From: Begonia masoniana
Lineage: Eukaryota > Streptophyta > Magnoliopsida > Cucurbitales > Begoniaceae
DNA: 64,000 nt
Assembly (NCBI GenBank): GCA_022432975.1
Contig: CM039515.1
Location: 19,409,554 to 19,473,553, forward strand
Reading direction: 5' to 3'
The notes below the pieces were generated by a model. The model saw only the letters and a program-made list of their open reading frames with translations, was not told the origin of the DNA and searched no databases. Of this stretch, positions 1-12,617 are shown in pieces (positions within the stretch are counted from its first letter, which is position 1; every line of letters begins with the position of its first letter). Position numbers and translations under genes: made by a program.

Positions 1-1557
1 ATGCATCATGTTTTTTTTTAATGATTACGAAAATGAATTTCCATGTAAGGAATGGTAAGGCACGAACTGAATGTGACAGACAAACTATTAAGGGAACTAA
101 TCCACTCCTTAACTTATGAAGGGATTTATAACATTGGGAGGATTGATCCCACTCCTAAGGGAACTGAGGGATCAGATCAGCTATTAAGGGAATTCATCCG
201 CTCCTTAATCGAGTAGTGGATGTATAACATTGGGAGGATTGATCCCACTCCCAAGGGAACCGAGGGATCAGATCAGTTTATGAATGAATGTGAATGCAAC
301 TGAGATGAGAAAGTAGAAATTGCATGTTTAGGAATTTATGTTTCAGCATTTCATTTCATTATTGCTTTACTTACTTAGCATTAGGCTAATAGATGAGTTT
401 TGTGATGTAGGTGTTGAGGATACTGCAGGTGATTTTCCTGAGTGCACAGATGAATAGAGGAGGTTGGAGGAGTACATTCATGTTTCGGCCTGGTAAACTG
501 ATGAGGCGGATTAACTGGTGTCAGTGGATGGGAAAGTCTAGTGAACCATGATTCAATTTGAGTATGTCGAGAGTTCTTATGAAAATGGTAGTTTTAATGT
601 TTTGAAATACCTTTGAGACCTTTCTGATTTTAATACTCTGTTGGCTTTAAAAGTAGTTTCTACCAAATTCTGGAGTAATATACGGATTTAAGTAGGTTTG
701 AATGTTCTTTTGCAAATGCTCAAATTCTTTTGGTAGTCAGAGCTTTCTCTGTGTAGAGAGAAAATACTCGATGAGCCGCTATATAAAGTTGTTGTTCTGC
801 TGACTATCGGAAGATGTCTTAAGTAAAGCCATCAGATGATGTCTTCAGTAAAGCCATCGGATGATATCTTCAGTAAAGCCATCGGATGATGTCTTCAGTT
901 AAGTCATCAGATGATGTCTTCAGTGGAAGCCAACGGAAGATATAAGTAGAAAATTTGTCGTTTTGTAACCGGATGATGTCGACTATTCATCGGATGATGA
1001 AGGTAAAAGTCTTTTGTCGTTTTTTAACCGGATGATGTCGAGTATTTTATCTACCGGAAGATGTGAGTAAGTATAGTAGTCGTTTTGCGATCGGCTGAAG
1101 TTGTAAGAGTGATTCTTCCGGTTGACGTCATCGGCTGAAGTTGGAAGAGTGATTCTTCCGGCTGACGTCATCGGCTGAAGTTGGAAGAATATTTCTTCCG
1201 GCTGACGTCATCAGTGGAAGTCCTCCGTTTTGTTTCTGCCCATCTTCGTTGACTCTGATCAGCTGATGATGTGGTTGACTTTTATGATCTTCAAGTATTT
1301 CATACTTAAGCTTTCATCTCTTCTGGCCGAATTATTTCTCAATATTTTAACCGATTCTTTTTAAATTGTTTTACAGTTTGTTTAACTCTATTTTCGTTCA
1401 AAAAGATTTCCGCTGCTAGTTTTAAAATTTTGAGGCTTTAGCAAATGTCAAAATTTTGATTTTTGAGCGAAGTTTTTTTTAGAAATTAGTCAAATTTTCT
1501 TAGTCCTGTTCTGTGTTATGTGTAACGAACTGAGTTTAAAAAACCCGGGGCGTTACA
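1..1557 (+). mobile_element. LTR fragment, gypsy family 'S' (truncated by the window edge)
   Basis: This is the right-hand part of an LTR ending GGGGCGTTACA at 1557. It parallels the solo LTR at 12839-15072 from about 13464 onward, including the paired 'AAGGGAATTCATCCGC' blocks, the TTACTTAGCATTAGGCT block and the TGATGTAG|GTG acceptor-like site at 410. Five roughly 25-bp units (consensus ATCGGATGATGTCTTCAGTAAAGCC) lie at about 806-930. The left end and its target duplication are outside the window. No gene is seen here. Confidence 0.8.
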
Positions 1558-2523
1558 AACGTGCCATCCCATTCTGTAAACCTCTACACGTCTACAATCC
1601 AATAAAACCATCAAATTTGGCAACCAAACAAATTGGCCAAACCAAAAACACCAAAACAAAATCGGCCATCAATGTTCCCAAAACCCGTTTTTATCCAACT
1701 TCCATCCATTCTTCAATTTAATTGCCTAAACACCCTAAACGAACCTATCAAATGCTTAAACCATCAAATTGGCAAGAAAATACATCAAGAAAAAACATAA
1801 TTTCGAAACTTCACCTAGGTTTTTTTTTTCAAACTCCTTTAAAACTTCACCAATCTCACCAAAAACACCAACAAACTCCACTATTATGCATACAAAATAA
1901 AACCCATCAAATACTAACCTCAAATCTTGAAGAAAATAGAAGAAGAAGTGGAGGGAGAGCCCTTTTCTTGCTGCTGTAAAAATCGTGGAGAAAGGGTGAG
2001 GAAGACAACCTTTTTTCTCTTTTTAACCTACCTCACTTTTCTCTTTTAAAAAAAATCCACCAACTTTCTCATTTTTTATAAAATCACCCCACCTTTTCTC
2101 TCTTCCTTTTCTCCATCACGTGATCATCACTTTTTTTTTACTCCCTTTTTAGTTTTATTCACTTATTCACTTACCTTTAATTTTTTTTTTATCTTCACTC
2201 ATTGGTTCATCTCTTCCTTTGAATTTTCAACCTTCTCTTTTTGACTTTTCAACACTTTTTCTTCCATTACTTCATCTTCTTTTATTCTTTATTTTTCTCT
2301 CTCATTTCCAACGTGGATGACTCTCATTTCATCCATCTTTGATCACTTATCTTATCTTTAAGTCAATTCAACTCACACAAACTTCTAACCACACAAATTC
2401 TATAATTTTCTCTCAATTTTCTTTTCCAACTTTACTTCCAACTCAAAAGCTAGAACTAATACTAACGCTCCTAATTTATCCTAACTAAGGCTGCGCACGT
2501 TAAGGGAAATTTTCGGGTGTTAC
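1558..2523 (-). mobile_element. Partial gypsy LTR, 5' part, same family as 37093-39677
   Basis: The reverse complement starts TGTAACACCCG at 2523 and aligns with the start of the LTR at 37093. Positions 1558-1620 mirror 37801-37870, sharing TTTGATGGTTT, GTAGACGTGTAGAGGGTTAC and TGGCACGTT. The LTR is cut at 1557 by the family S LTR, which probably inserted into it. A donor-like GAG|GTTAGTA lies near 1918 on the minus strand. The small reading frames here have no recognisable domain. Confidence 0.65.
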
Positions 2524-3425
2524 AAATTTACCGGAGGAAAACGACCACCGTAGGCCTAGGTTTCTTCGTTAAAGCCCTTACTCTCAAGAGAGCAAGGTGA
2601 GGGAAAGTTAAGAGTTAACCTAGCAACCCTGAGCTAGGCTAACAATGTAGGACCTCTCCACTCGATTCAAGAATCGAGGAAAATCACTCGAAGGGCTTCT
2701 AACCTTAGTTAGGAAAAGAGAAATTTTATAAATGGCCAAAAGTTCCAATACATGCATCAATGCTACGCTTAAATAGGCAAACTAAGGTGGATTAGGGTTT
2801 GTTAAGGTGAAGATGAGCCCTTGATTGAAGAAGGAATCAGATGGCCCAAGATGAAGATCCATGCGCGCGCCCTTCACCAAACCAGAATCAGCCACGCGCG
2901 CACCATCCGACGGATCTGGTGATGTAGTAGTTCGCCGCTTCAACGGTCAAGATGAGGATCCAGGTGCGTGCCATGTCAACGATCCAGGAGCTGCCTAGCG
3001 CGCGCCATCGACAGTGCCTGCTGCTGCCCGGGTGCACAATCATCAGCACTGGACTGCCCGCGCCTTCTGCTGCTACGCGCGTGCCAGATTAGCAATCCGA
3101 GTTAGGCCGAGCCTTTGCTTGATCAATGGCCAAGATTGTGCCATCTCTTAGATCCATGTTGCCACCCACATTGTACCTGCAAAATTCCATACCTTAAATG
3201 TGGGCTCTTCTTTGAGCTAAGGTTTGATTAGAGGTCAATTTTGTTGAAGTGTTGACTAAGTCTTCAACCTTTCATCCACCAACATTCATCTAACCCTAAC
3301 CACACAATATAATGCATGATGCAACTATAAATAATCCATACAAAAAGGCTAATGTATGTCAAATAAGTTCAAAACAAAAAATTACACATTTAGAGGCCCG
3401 GGAAGAGAAATTCTCATTGAGCTAC
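2524..3425 (-). mobile_element. Relic LTR and 3' end of an older gypsy element
   Basis: This is the left flank of the element at 3426-15364. Blocks such as 'CCTAGCAACC..GAGCTAGG' and 'CTCTCCACTCGATTCAAGAATCGAGG' resemble the LTR at 48340-48500 in layout, which suggests a distant relative. The last bases, 3421-3425 (GCTAC), are the target duplication of the nested element. On the minus strand the reading frame coming from 15365-15565 continues across this duplication and stops just inside this segment near 3385. Confidence 0.5.
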
Positions 3426-5461
3426 TATGACGACCCCGACCCGTCGGGACCGTCACGGGACTCGACATAGCATTCACTAGGACTTTGACATTTACATTTT
3501 GGACGTGAAATTTTTTGACTTTTTAAAACTCTAATTCGAATAAGAAGACATAAAAAAATGGAAGACAAATATGGAGGACAGCAATGGACTACAGGAATGG
3601 AGGAGGACAGGAATGGACGAACACAGGAGTGGACGACAACAGGAATGGACGACATCAGGAGTGGACGACGACAGGAATGGACAAGGACAGGAACAGACGA
3701 CAACAGGAGTAGACGACTATAGGAATGGACGACAACAGGAATGGACGAGGACAGGAATAGACGAGGATAAGAATGGACGACAACATGAGTGGATGACGAC
3801 AGGAATGGACGACAACAGGAATGGACGAGGAGAGGAATGGTCGACGACAGGAATGGACGAGGAAAGGAATGGACGACAACAGGAGTGGACGAGGAAAGGA
3901 ATGGACGACAACAGGAGTGGACGAGGACATGAATGTTTGAAAGACATAAACACCTCACCACATTTCTACAAAAATTCTTCTCGACCTCTTTAGACACAAA
4001 AAGCTTCAAAACCCCAAAAACCTGATTCAAAACATAACTTTAAACGTGTTAGAAAATATGGCAGAAATTCAAAAAAAATCAAACTGCATGGATCAATTTA
4101 AAACTCGAAACAATCCATGCACAACTTAAAAGAAAATCCCAAACGATTCCAGTATATTTCAAAATACATCTGTCAGAGCAGAGGTTTTAAAACACTAACA
4201 CAAAACCTATACATCACCTAAATTCTAGAAAAAAACTATGCAAACTTGACATACACTTCAAAACCACACTCCCCCACAAGTCAAAATGCGCCTGACTGGA
4301 GCAACCAACCCCACGAGCTCGTCCCGCCAACTGCACCTACTCGTCAGCCTGAGGGACAAAGTCCTCATCCGGAGGATCCATACCTACAACAGGGAGTTCA
4401 ACTATGAGCCTAGAGCTCAGTAAGAACATACAATGCAGTGATGCATATGCTATGCATGAACTTTTGAAATACATGAACATTACTTTACATTACATTCAAG
4501 TGGACAGGAGGTATAAGTGGGGCTTATAGAGGAACTGGCGCACATACATCAACAGGACATAACAGGAGTACATAGCATACATAACAGGAGTACATAGCAT
4601 ATATAACAGGAGTACATAACATATATAATAGAAGTACATAACAGGATGCCAGTCCTCATCCCACACTTAACTGTACATTACATTCACATTTTATCTTTCT
4701 TAATTTCAAATCGCGTGCATAAAACATTTGCATGACTTTCAAGAAAATGTGTATGCATGAACATATACAGTGATTAAACGTAACATAAACAGGAGACGAG
4801 ATATCAAAGCAGAACATAAAGAAGACACATTTAACTTAGAACGTAACCTACGACCTAACTACCCGACAACCAAAACCTAGTATCTCCGTGATGTAGGGCC
4901 TTAAGGGCCAAACCTATACGTAGAGTTGCAAGCACGCACGTACGTCCTCCGCGATTCACGAACCTATATTATGCATAACCGGACCTTTAACCCTAAACTT
5001 CAACAAAACTAAAGGATAACTAACCTAAACTCGTTAACTAACGTAAATGGTTACCTTTAATGGAGAAAATGGGAGAAAATAAGAGAAGACAAAGTTTGGA
5101 GATCGTCGCACATCGTTTAGAAGAGAGAAAACAGAGAAGAGAGGAAAAATGAGAGTTTTACGTAGAAGAGAAGAGAAGAGAGGAAGAGGAAGAGAAAGCT
5201 TGGCTTCTTCTTCCACAAGCATGGACAAGTGGCATTCCCTCATTGGCTCCCTCCCAACCACCTTAATTGTCTTCCCAATTTGCCCCTCCATTGGTTTCTA
5301 ACTAATTCGCTATTTCGCTCGTCAATTCAATTTCTCCGAAATCCCCTTTTTCCACTAAACATTCAAACAAATTCCAATAAAATATTCATTATATTAATAT
5401 CAAATTAATCCTGTTTAATACTTCAAGGGATAATTACATGGCCAAAATACTGGGTGTTACA
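3426..5461 (-). repeat. 3' LTR of element 1 (2036 bp)
   Basis: It runs TATGACGACCCC to GGGTGTTACA and aligns with 10046-15364. A 16-bp minisatellite lies at its left end and a roughly 22-bp repeat (ATAACAGGAGTACATAGCATAT) at 4556-4645. A donor-bearing segment of about 20 bp that is present in the 5' LTR (around 12550-12570) is missing near 4920. Confidence 0.9.
3577..3935. repeat. 16-bp minisatellite in the 3' LTR, about 22 diverged units
   Basis: The unit is AGGAATGGACGACAAC with variants GAGGAC and GACGAC. 16 is not a multiple of 3 and the unit has no stops, so long reading frames appear in several frames on both strands. These are artefacts. Confidence 0.95.
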
Positions 5462-5476
5462 TCCCACCCACCTTAA
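5462..5476 (-). other. Polypurine tract of element 1
   Basis: The minus strand reads TTAAGGTGGGTGGGA immediately before the 3' LTR start TGTAACACCC. This is the expected plus-strand primer of a gypsy element. The same tract lies beside the LTR of the element at 52873-60694. Confidence 0.85.
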
Positions 5477-5500
5477 TAGAATTTTATCCATAAATTTTGC

Positions 5501-5767
5501 TTAAACGAATAGTTCCAGATATCGGTCCCTACGTCCCGTTGTCTTTTGCAAGTGGCTTCCTCCACGTTGATTTCGCCATAGGACCTTCACTAATAGGATC
5601 ACCCTGTTGCCCAACACTTTGATTGAAGAGTAGAAAATCTTTATGGGCCTCTCTTCATACGTCAGCGTCGGCAGGATATCTACGTCCACCGGTTCAACGA
5701 TCTGAGTAGGATCTCGCACACATTTCCTCAGCATCGAAACGTGAAAAATGTTGTGAACTCCATTCAT
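5501..5767 (-). pseudogene. C-terminal chromodomain of element 1 polyprotein
   Basis: The frame starts in the conserved 'HNIFHVSMLRKCV' joint after the integrase and runs into 'TYEERPIKI' and 'LVKVLWRN', the chromodomain signature of Tekay elements. Chromodomains of this kind tether integrase to heterochromatin marks. After VLWRN the frame departs from the family pattern (EEATWE is lost), consistent with a small indel. It is the last module before the polypurine tract. Confidence 0.85.
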
Positions 5768-6008
5768 GGACGCTGGCAGCTACAGTCTGTAAGCCATGCT
5801 TCCTATCCTCTTCAAGAAGGGAAATGGTCCTACAAACCTTGGACTGAGCTTCCATTTCTTACCAAACCTCATCACGCCCTTGAAAGGCAACACCTTGAGG
5901 AATACTTCATCGCCTTCAGCGAATTCTAAGTCTCCGATCCACGTAACTTTTCTGTCGACTCTGAGTAGTATTGATTAGCTGTCTGATAGTAGCCACCATT
6001 ACAGACAT

Positions 6009-6659
6009 CTACCGTAATAACTCAGGGCCGACAAGTCTAGCTTCACCAACTTCATCCCAGCACAAAGGAGACCTGCACTTTATGTCGTAAAGAGCTTCGT
6101 AGGGAGCCATACCGATCGTAGCCTGGTAGCTATTGTTATAAGAGAACTCCACTAACGGCAAATACTTACTCCAAGGAGCATAAAACTCTAATACGCATGA
6201 CCTTAACATATCCTCCAAAATTTGAATCGTTCTCTCGGATTGTCCGTTCGTCTGTGGGTGAAATGTCGTGCTGAAATTTAACTTGGTACCCAAAGAGTTT
6301 TGCAAGCTCACCCAAAACCTTGACGTAAATCTAGGATCCCGGTCATAAATGATTGACACCGGTATTCCATGCAGTTTAATAATCTTGTTAATATACAACT
6401 CTGCATATTGATCCATAGAGAAGGTCGTCTTCATAGATAGAAAGTGGGCCGACTTCGTCAGTCTATTCACTATGACTCATATGCTATTATGGCCTCTATT
6501 CGTCCTCAGTAGGCCAACAACGAAATTTATAGTGATGTTCTCCCACTTCCATTTGAGGATTGAGAGAGGCTGAAGTAGCCCACCAGGTCGTTGATGTTCA
6601 GCCTTCACCTGCTGACATACCATACAAGACTCCACATATTTGGTAACCTCGTTCTTCAT
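6009..6659 (-). pseudogene. Integrase of element 1 (zinc and catalytic core), broken
   Basis: Two frames cover the region. The upstream one (6477-6659) has the CxxC end of the HHCC zinc domain (CMVCQQVKAEHQRPGG). The downstream one (6009-6470) has the core with 'YDRDPRFTS', the second catalytic Asp, and 'QTNGQSERTIQ', the Glu region, then 'YNNSYQATIGMAPYEALY'. A stop separates them near 6471, where the first core Asp region is interrupted. It would insert the cDNA copy into the chromosome but cannot be made as one protein. Confidence 0.9.
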
Positions 6660-6668
6660 ATTTGGCCA

Positions 6669-8510
6669 CTAGAAATGTAGTTTCAAATTCCGATACATCT
6701 TCGTGCTTCCTAGATGTACTGAGAAAGAAGACGAGTGGGATTCTGATAAAATGTCATTTCGTAGCTCTTCATCCATTGGAACATACCACCTATTTTTGAA
6801 CTTCAAAATACCATCGTCCGAATAACTGAAGTCGGAGGAGGCATTGGCCAATTTACTCGCAATATCACCCATATCCTTCTAATTGATCTTTTGGGTCCCT
6901 TTAATTCGGTCCAAGATGGTTGGCCGTAATGTCAGATCCGCCAGCACGGTTGATAACTCAGAAACTACTTCCAAATCGAACCTCTGAATTTTCGTTCTCA
7001 AAGGCATCAATATGGCCGACATAGCTGGTTGCATAGTAGCCGGCATCCTGCTCAATGCATCGGCTACCACGTTAGCTTTCCCTGGGTGGTATTTAATCTC
7101 GATATCATAATCTTTCACAAACTCAAGCCACCGCCTCTTTCTCATATTTAATTCCTTCTGAGTAAAGATGTACTTCAGGCTTTTTGATCTGAATACACTT
7201 CACATGATTGCCCATATAAATGGTGTCTCCATACTTTCAGTGCAAAAACGACCGCCGCTAACTCCAGATTGTGAGTAGGGTAGTTTTGCTCATAACCCTT
7301 TAATTGCCTGGATGCGTATGCCACCATTTTTCCCTCCTGCATTAACACTCACCTCAAACCAATCTTTGATGCATCGCAATACACACAGAATTTGTCGTCC
7401 TCGACCGACAATACCAACAAAGGAGCAGTGGTTAATTTCTGTTTAAGCGTCTGAAAACTCTCCTCGCAAGCTTCAGACCACTTGAACTTGATGTTCTTCT
7501 TCGTTAAGCTGGTCATAGGCTTTGCTATCACAGAAAATCATTTGTAAACTTTCTGTAATAACCAGCTAGCCCGATAAAACTCCGTACCTCACTGGCATTC
7601 CTCGGCCTCAGCCATTCCTTCAAAGCCTGAATCTTGGTCAGATCCATAGAAATTCCCTCTGCAGACACCACGTGGCCTAGAAAATTAATCTGGTTCAACC
7701 AGAATTCACACTTAGACAATTTGGCATACAATTGGTGTTGTCTCAACGTCGATACCACAATCGCCAAGTGCTCTTAGTGCTCTCCTTCATTACCAGAATA
7801 AACCAGGATGTCGTCGATGAAGACGATCATAAATTTATCCAAGAAATTCTGAAATATCCTGTTCATCAGGTCCATAAATGCCGCCGGGGCATTAGTCAAC
7901 CCAAACGACATCACCAAGAATTCATAGTGTTTGTATCGGGTCCTGAAGGCGCTCTTTGGAATATCACTGGCTCTGACCTTTAATTGATAATAACCGGAGC
8001 GCAAATCAATCTTTGAAAATACCTGAGCCCCTTGTAGTTGGTCAAATAAATCGTCGATCCATGGCAACGGGTACTTATTCTTGATAGTTAACTTATTCAA
8101 CTCACGATAATCAATACACATGCGTAAGGACCCATCCTTCTTCTTAACAAATAGGACTTGTGCACCCCACAGAGAGAAGCTAGGGCGTACGAAGCCCTTG
8201 TCCACCAATTCCTTTAGCTGAGCCTTCAACTCCTTCAGCTCTATTGGCACCATTCGGTACGGATTCTTCGATACCAGTTCAGCACTAGGACATACTTCAA
8301 TCTCGAACTCAATCTCACAGTCCGGTGGCAACCTCGGTAAGTCATCTAAGAAACCTCTGACAAGTTTCGAACTACCGGAATGTCTTGAAGTTCCACCTCA
8401 CCTTGCCTTTGAACATCCACTATGTAGGCTAGGAATCTAACACATTCTGTCCTCAGCAGCCGTTGAGCATCTAAGGAGGATACAATAGGCATATTGTGTT
8501 TCTTTGGTAT
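6669..8510 (-). pseudogene. Reverse transcriptase and RNase H of element 1, broken
   Basis: The RT core (7774-8331) contains '[17 protein letters not shown]', '[15 protein letters not shown]' and the catalytic 'FIDDILVYS'. A stop follows at 7772. The thumb/connection (7528-7767, '[14 protein letters not shown]', '[11 protein letters not shown]') and RNase H pieces (7349-7531 '[10 protein letters not shown]'; 6879-7145 '[21 protein letters not shown]') lie in separate frames. The RNase H stretch around 7150-7340 is frameshifted. All modules keep the family order, so this is in-place decay of a once complete pol. Confidence 0.92.
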
Positions 8511-8513
8511 AGC

Positions 8514-8954
8514 CTAATAGGAGAACTCTTTCTCGTTCGGGCGCTTAAAAGTCACAAGCCCGGACCTCCAGTTGATGGTGGCGTGATGTCTAAACAGCCA
8601 ATCCATTCCCAGAATTACATCGTACCCTTTCATACCGATGATGATAAGATTGGCATACAATTTCTGGTCCCCTACTGACACTATATCGCCCTGCACTGCT
8701 TGCTTAGAGTGCATAAACTCTCCGGATGGTAGCATGACACTGTAGGGTTGATCTGACGGCACAATACATAAACTCTCCCTAACCACGAAGTCCATTGCCA
8801 CAAACGAATGTGTGGCCCCCGTGTCCAACAAAGTGTAAGCAGGTGAATTACAAATCAAGATTGTACCTGTAATAGCTGCCTGTTGTACTTCGTCATCATC
8901 CTCGATCATTGCAAAAACCCTTGGGGTAGCGTGATTCGGCCTCCTATCCGGCAT
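8514..8954 (-). pseudogene. Aspartic protease of element 1
   Basis: This frame carries the retropepsin active site 'LLDTGATHSFV' and the downstream 'VILGMDWLFRHHATINW' typical of Tekay proteases. It lies between the gag zinc finger and RT. The domain is intact, but flanking stops cut it off from the gag and RT frames. Confidence 0.88.
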
Positions 8955-9902
8955 CGAGCAATCCCGGACGTGATGGCCTTCTTTGTTACATCAGAAGCAA
9001 CGATCAGTAAAGAGTCTGCATTCACCCATGTGACTTCTCTGGCAACGCGGGCATACTGGAAGCTGAGGAGCCCCCATTGGTCTTTTTCCCTTGTCTTGAT
9101 AAGCAGCAGTCTCATTGGGCCTCTTAACGCCCCTGTTCTGTTGCTGTTGTGGTTGCCCAACCTAACCCCTTTGTTGTTGTTGAGGGGCATCATGAAGGAA
9201 TCTCCTTGATGAATCCCTCTGTTTCTGGAACTTTGTCTCTAAGGCTTCCAACTACAAAGTCTTGGCCACCACTTTCGTATACGGGGCCTCGTCAAAACCC
9301 CCGGTTGTGATTCTCCGTAAAAGGTCCATCTTCAGACCCTGGATGAACTGGTGTACCTTGTTTTCGTCGGTGGCCACCAGATGAAGTGCATAGCGGGATA
9401 GTGACTCAAACTTTTGAACATACTCGGCCACTGACCCATATTGCCGAAGTCGGGAGAATTTGGTCATCTTTTCCTTCCTCACACTGCGGTCAAAATACTT
9501 CTCGTAGAAAATTCTCTTGAATCCGTTCTAATCTACTGCTACTGTTGTCAACTGTATGGTGTCCCACAAAAATCCAGCGTCCTTGGTGAGATGGAACGTG
9601 GCACACACCACTTTCTTACTTTCTTCCACCTCTGTGTAGTTGAATATTCTTTTTATCGTCCGGATCCACTCGTCAGCATGGGTTAGGTCCGTCGATAATC
9701 CATCAAACATAAGCGGTTGGAGACGCCAAAATCTGTCCCCACTGGTGTCACGTGGAGCATTCGCATGATTGTTATTCCCATTATCTTCCCGAGCCATCAT
9801 ACGCTCTATCATGCGACCAACTCTGTTAAACGGTGGAGGGCGTCGCCCCTGTCGTATGGCTCACCTTGGTGTCCTCTCACCATTTCTACGAAAATACTAT
9901 AA
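8955..9902 (-). pseudogene. Gag of element 1, frameshifted
   Basis: Two short frames give the retrotransposon gag core: 9528-9812 ('FWRLQPLMFDGL..DEWIRTIKRIF') and 9252-9482 ('KFSRLRQYGSVAEYVQKFESLSRYA..FIQGLK'). A third frame (8906-9193) holds the basic linker and the damaged zinc-knuckle region. Gag would form the virus-like particle. The start Met lies near 9812 or upstream at about 9880. Stops at 9525 and 9252 break it. Confidence 0.85.
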
Positions 9903-10029
9903 TAATAATAAACTCAATTTGATAAACTTAAATTTATACAGAAACTTAAACACTTACAGTTGGTGGAGCGATCTCACGTGGTGGGTTGCACAGTCAGACA
10001 GTCTACAGAATCGCTTTTAAAACCCGGAG

Positions 10030-10041
10030 GCTCTGATACCA
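10030..10041 (-). other. Primer binding site of element 1 (tRNA-iMet)
   Basis: The minus strand reads TGGTATCAGAGC, the plant initiator-Met tRNA 3' end complement, a few bases inside the 5' LTR boundary at 10046. Confidence 0.92.
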
Positions 10042-10192
10042 TAACTGTGACGACCCCAACCCGCCGAGACCGTCACGGGACTCGACATAGCGTTCACTAG
10101 GACTTTGACATTTACATTTTGGACGTAAATTTTTTTGACTTTTTAAAACTCTAATTCGGATAGGAAGACATAAAAAAAAATGGAAGACAGAT

Positions 10193-11575
10193 ATGGACGA
10201 CAGGAATGGACTACTGGAATGGACGAAGACAGGAATGGACGACAACAGGAATGGACGAGGACATGAATGGACGACAACAGGAGTGGACGATAACTGGAAT
10301 GGACGAGGACAGGAATGGATGACAACAGGAGTGGACGAGGACAGGAATGGACGAGGACGAGGACAGGAATGGACGAAAATAGGAGTGGACGACAACAGGA
10401 ATGGATGAGGACAGGAATGGACGACAACAGGAGTGGACGACGACAGGAATGGACGACAACAGGAATGGACGAGGATAGGAATGGACGAGGATAGGAATGG
10501 ACGAGGACAGGAATGGACGAGGACAGGAATGGACGAGGACAGGAATGGACGAGGACAGGAATGGACGAGGACAGGAATGGACGAGGACAGGAATGGACGA
10601 GGACAGGAATGGACGAGGACAGGAATGGACGAGGACAGGAATGGACGAGGACAGGAATGGACGAGGACAGGAATGGACGAGGACAGGAATGGACGAGGAC
10701 AGGAATGGACGAGGACAGGAATGGACGAGGACAGGAATGGACGAGGACAGGAATGGACGAGGACAGGAATGGACGAGGACAGGAATGGACGAGGACAGGA
10801 ATGGACGAGGACAGGAATGGACGAGGACAGGAATGGACGAGGACAGGAATGGACGAGGACAGGAATGGACGAGGACAGGAATGGACGAGGACAGGAATGG
10901 ACGAGGACAGGAATGGACGAGGACAGGAATGGACGAGGACAGGAATGGACGAGGACAGGAATGGACGAGGACAGGAATGGACGAGGACAGGAATGGACGA
11001 GGACAGGAATGGACGAGGACAGGAATGGACGAGGACAGGAATGGACGAGGACAGGAATGGACGACAACAGGAATGGACGAGGACAGGAATGGACGAGGAC
11101 AGGAATGGACGAGGACAGGAATGGACGAGGACAGGAATGGACGAGGACAGGAATGGACGAGGACAGGAATGGACGAGGACAGGAATGGACGAGGACAGGA
11201 ATGGACGAGGACAGGAATGGACGAGGACAGGAATGGACGAGGACAGGAATGGACGAGGACAGGAATGGACGAGGACAGGAATGGACGAGGACAGGAATGG
11301 ACGAGGACAGGAATGGACGAGGACAGGAATGGACGAGGACAGGAATGGACGAGGACAGGAATGGACGAGGACAGGAATGGACGAGGACAGGAATGGACGA
11401 GGACAGGAATGGACGAGGACAGGAATGGACGAGGACAGGAATGGACGACAACAGGAATGGACGAGGATAGGAATGGAGAGGATAGGAATGGACGACAATA
11501 GGAGTGGATGACGACAGGAATTGACGAGGATAGGAATGGACGACAACAGGAGTGGACAAAGATAGGAATGTTTGA
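10193..11575. repeat. Expanded 16-bp minisatellite, about 86 units
   Basis: The unit is ATGGACGAGGACAGGA. Positions 10497-11445 hold about 59 essentially perfect units, interrupted by a single variant near 11062 (ACGACAACAGG). Variant units lie only at the two edges. The long MDEDRNGRGQEWTRTG-type and HSCPRPFLSSSIPVLV-type reading frames are translations of this array, not genes. Confidence 0.97.
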
Positions 11576-12015
11576 AAGACATAAACACCTCACGACATTT
11601 CTACAAAACTTCTTCCCGGCCTCTTTAGACACCAAAAGCTTCAAAACCCCAAAAACCCGATTCAAAACATAACTTTAAACGTGTTAGAAAATATAGCGGA
11701 ATTTCAAGAAAATCAAACTGCATGAATCAATTTAAAACTCGAAATAATCCATGCACAACATAAAAGAAAATCTCAAACAATTCCAGTATATTTCAAAATC
11801 CAACTATCAGAACAGAGGTTTTAAAACATCAACACAAAACCTATACATCACCTAAATTCTAGAAAAAAATTGTGCAAACTTGACATACACTTCAAAGCCA
11901 CACCCCCACAAGTCAAAATATGCCTGACTGCCACAACAAACCTCATGAGCTCGTCCCGCCAAATGCACCTACTTGTCGGCCTGAGGGACAATGTCCTCAT
12001 CCGGAGGATCCATAC

Positions 12016-12617
12016 CTACAATAGGGAGTTCAACTATGAGCCTAGAGCTCAGTAAGAACATACAATGCAGTGATTCATATGCTATGGATGAACTTTCCAA
12101 ATACATGAACATTACTTTACATTACATTCAAGTGGACATGAAGTATAAGTGGGGCTTATAGAAAAACTGGTGCACATACATCAACAAGACATAACAGGAG
12201 TACATAGCGTACATAACTGGAGTACATAGCATATATAACAGGAGTACCATAACATATATAACAGGAGTACATAACAGGATGCACGTCCCCATCCCACACT
12301 TAACCATACATTACATTCACATTTTATCTTTCTTAACTTCAAATCGCGTGCATAAAACATTTGCATGACTTTCAAGAAAATGTGTATGCATGAACATATA
12401 CAGTGATTAAACGTAACATAAACAGGAGACGAGATATCAAAGCAGAACATAAAGAAGACACATTTAACTTAGAACGTAACCTACGACGTAACTACCCGAC
12501 AACCAAAACCTAGTATCTCCGTGATGTAGGGCCTTAAAGGCCAAACCTATACATATGTACTTACCTGATGTCCGTAGAGTTGCAAGCACGCACGTACGCT
12601 CTCCGCAATTCACGAAC
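12016..12617 (-). other. Predicted LTR mini-exon, intron and acceptor (element 1, 5' LTR)
   Basis: On the minus strand an acceptor ATATAG is followed by GTTCGTG, a 53-nt exon (12565-12617), a donor CATCAG|GTAAGTAC, a GGCCTTTAAGGCCCTACATCAC block, and an acceptor TGTAG|GTATGGAT at 12016. The implied intron is 549 nt. Five LTR families in this window share the arrangement. It is a prediction from splice consensus only. Confidence 0.5.

Noticed and set aside
1518..1979. Two plus-strand frames of 67 and 85 residues
   Set aside because: They lie antisense within a partial LTR, with low-complexity Lys/Asn composition and no domain.
10003..11665. Six overlapping long reading frames (330-520 residues) of periodic Arg/Gly/Asp or Ser/Pro/Val-rich sequence
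   Set aside because: All are translations of the stop-free 16-bp minisatellite in different frames and strands. They have no start context, domain or non-repetitive conserved part.
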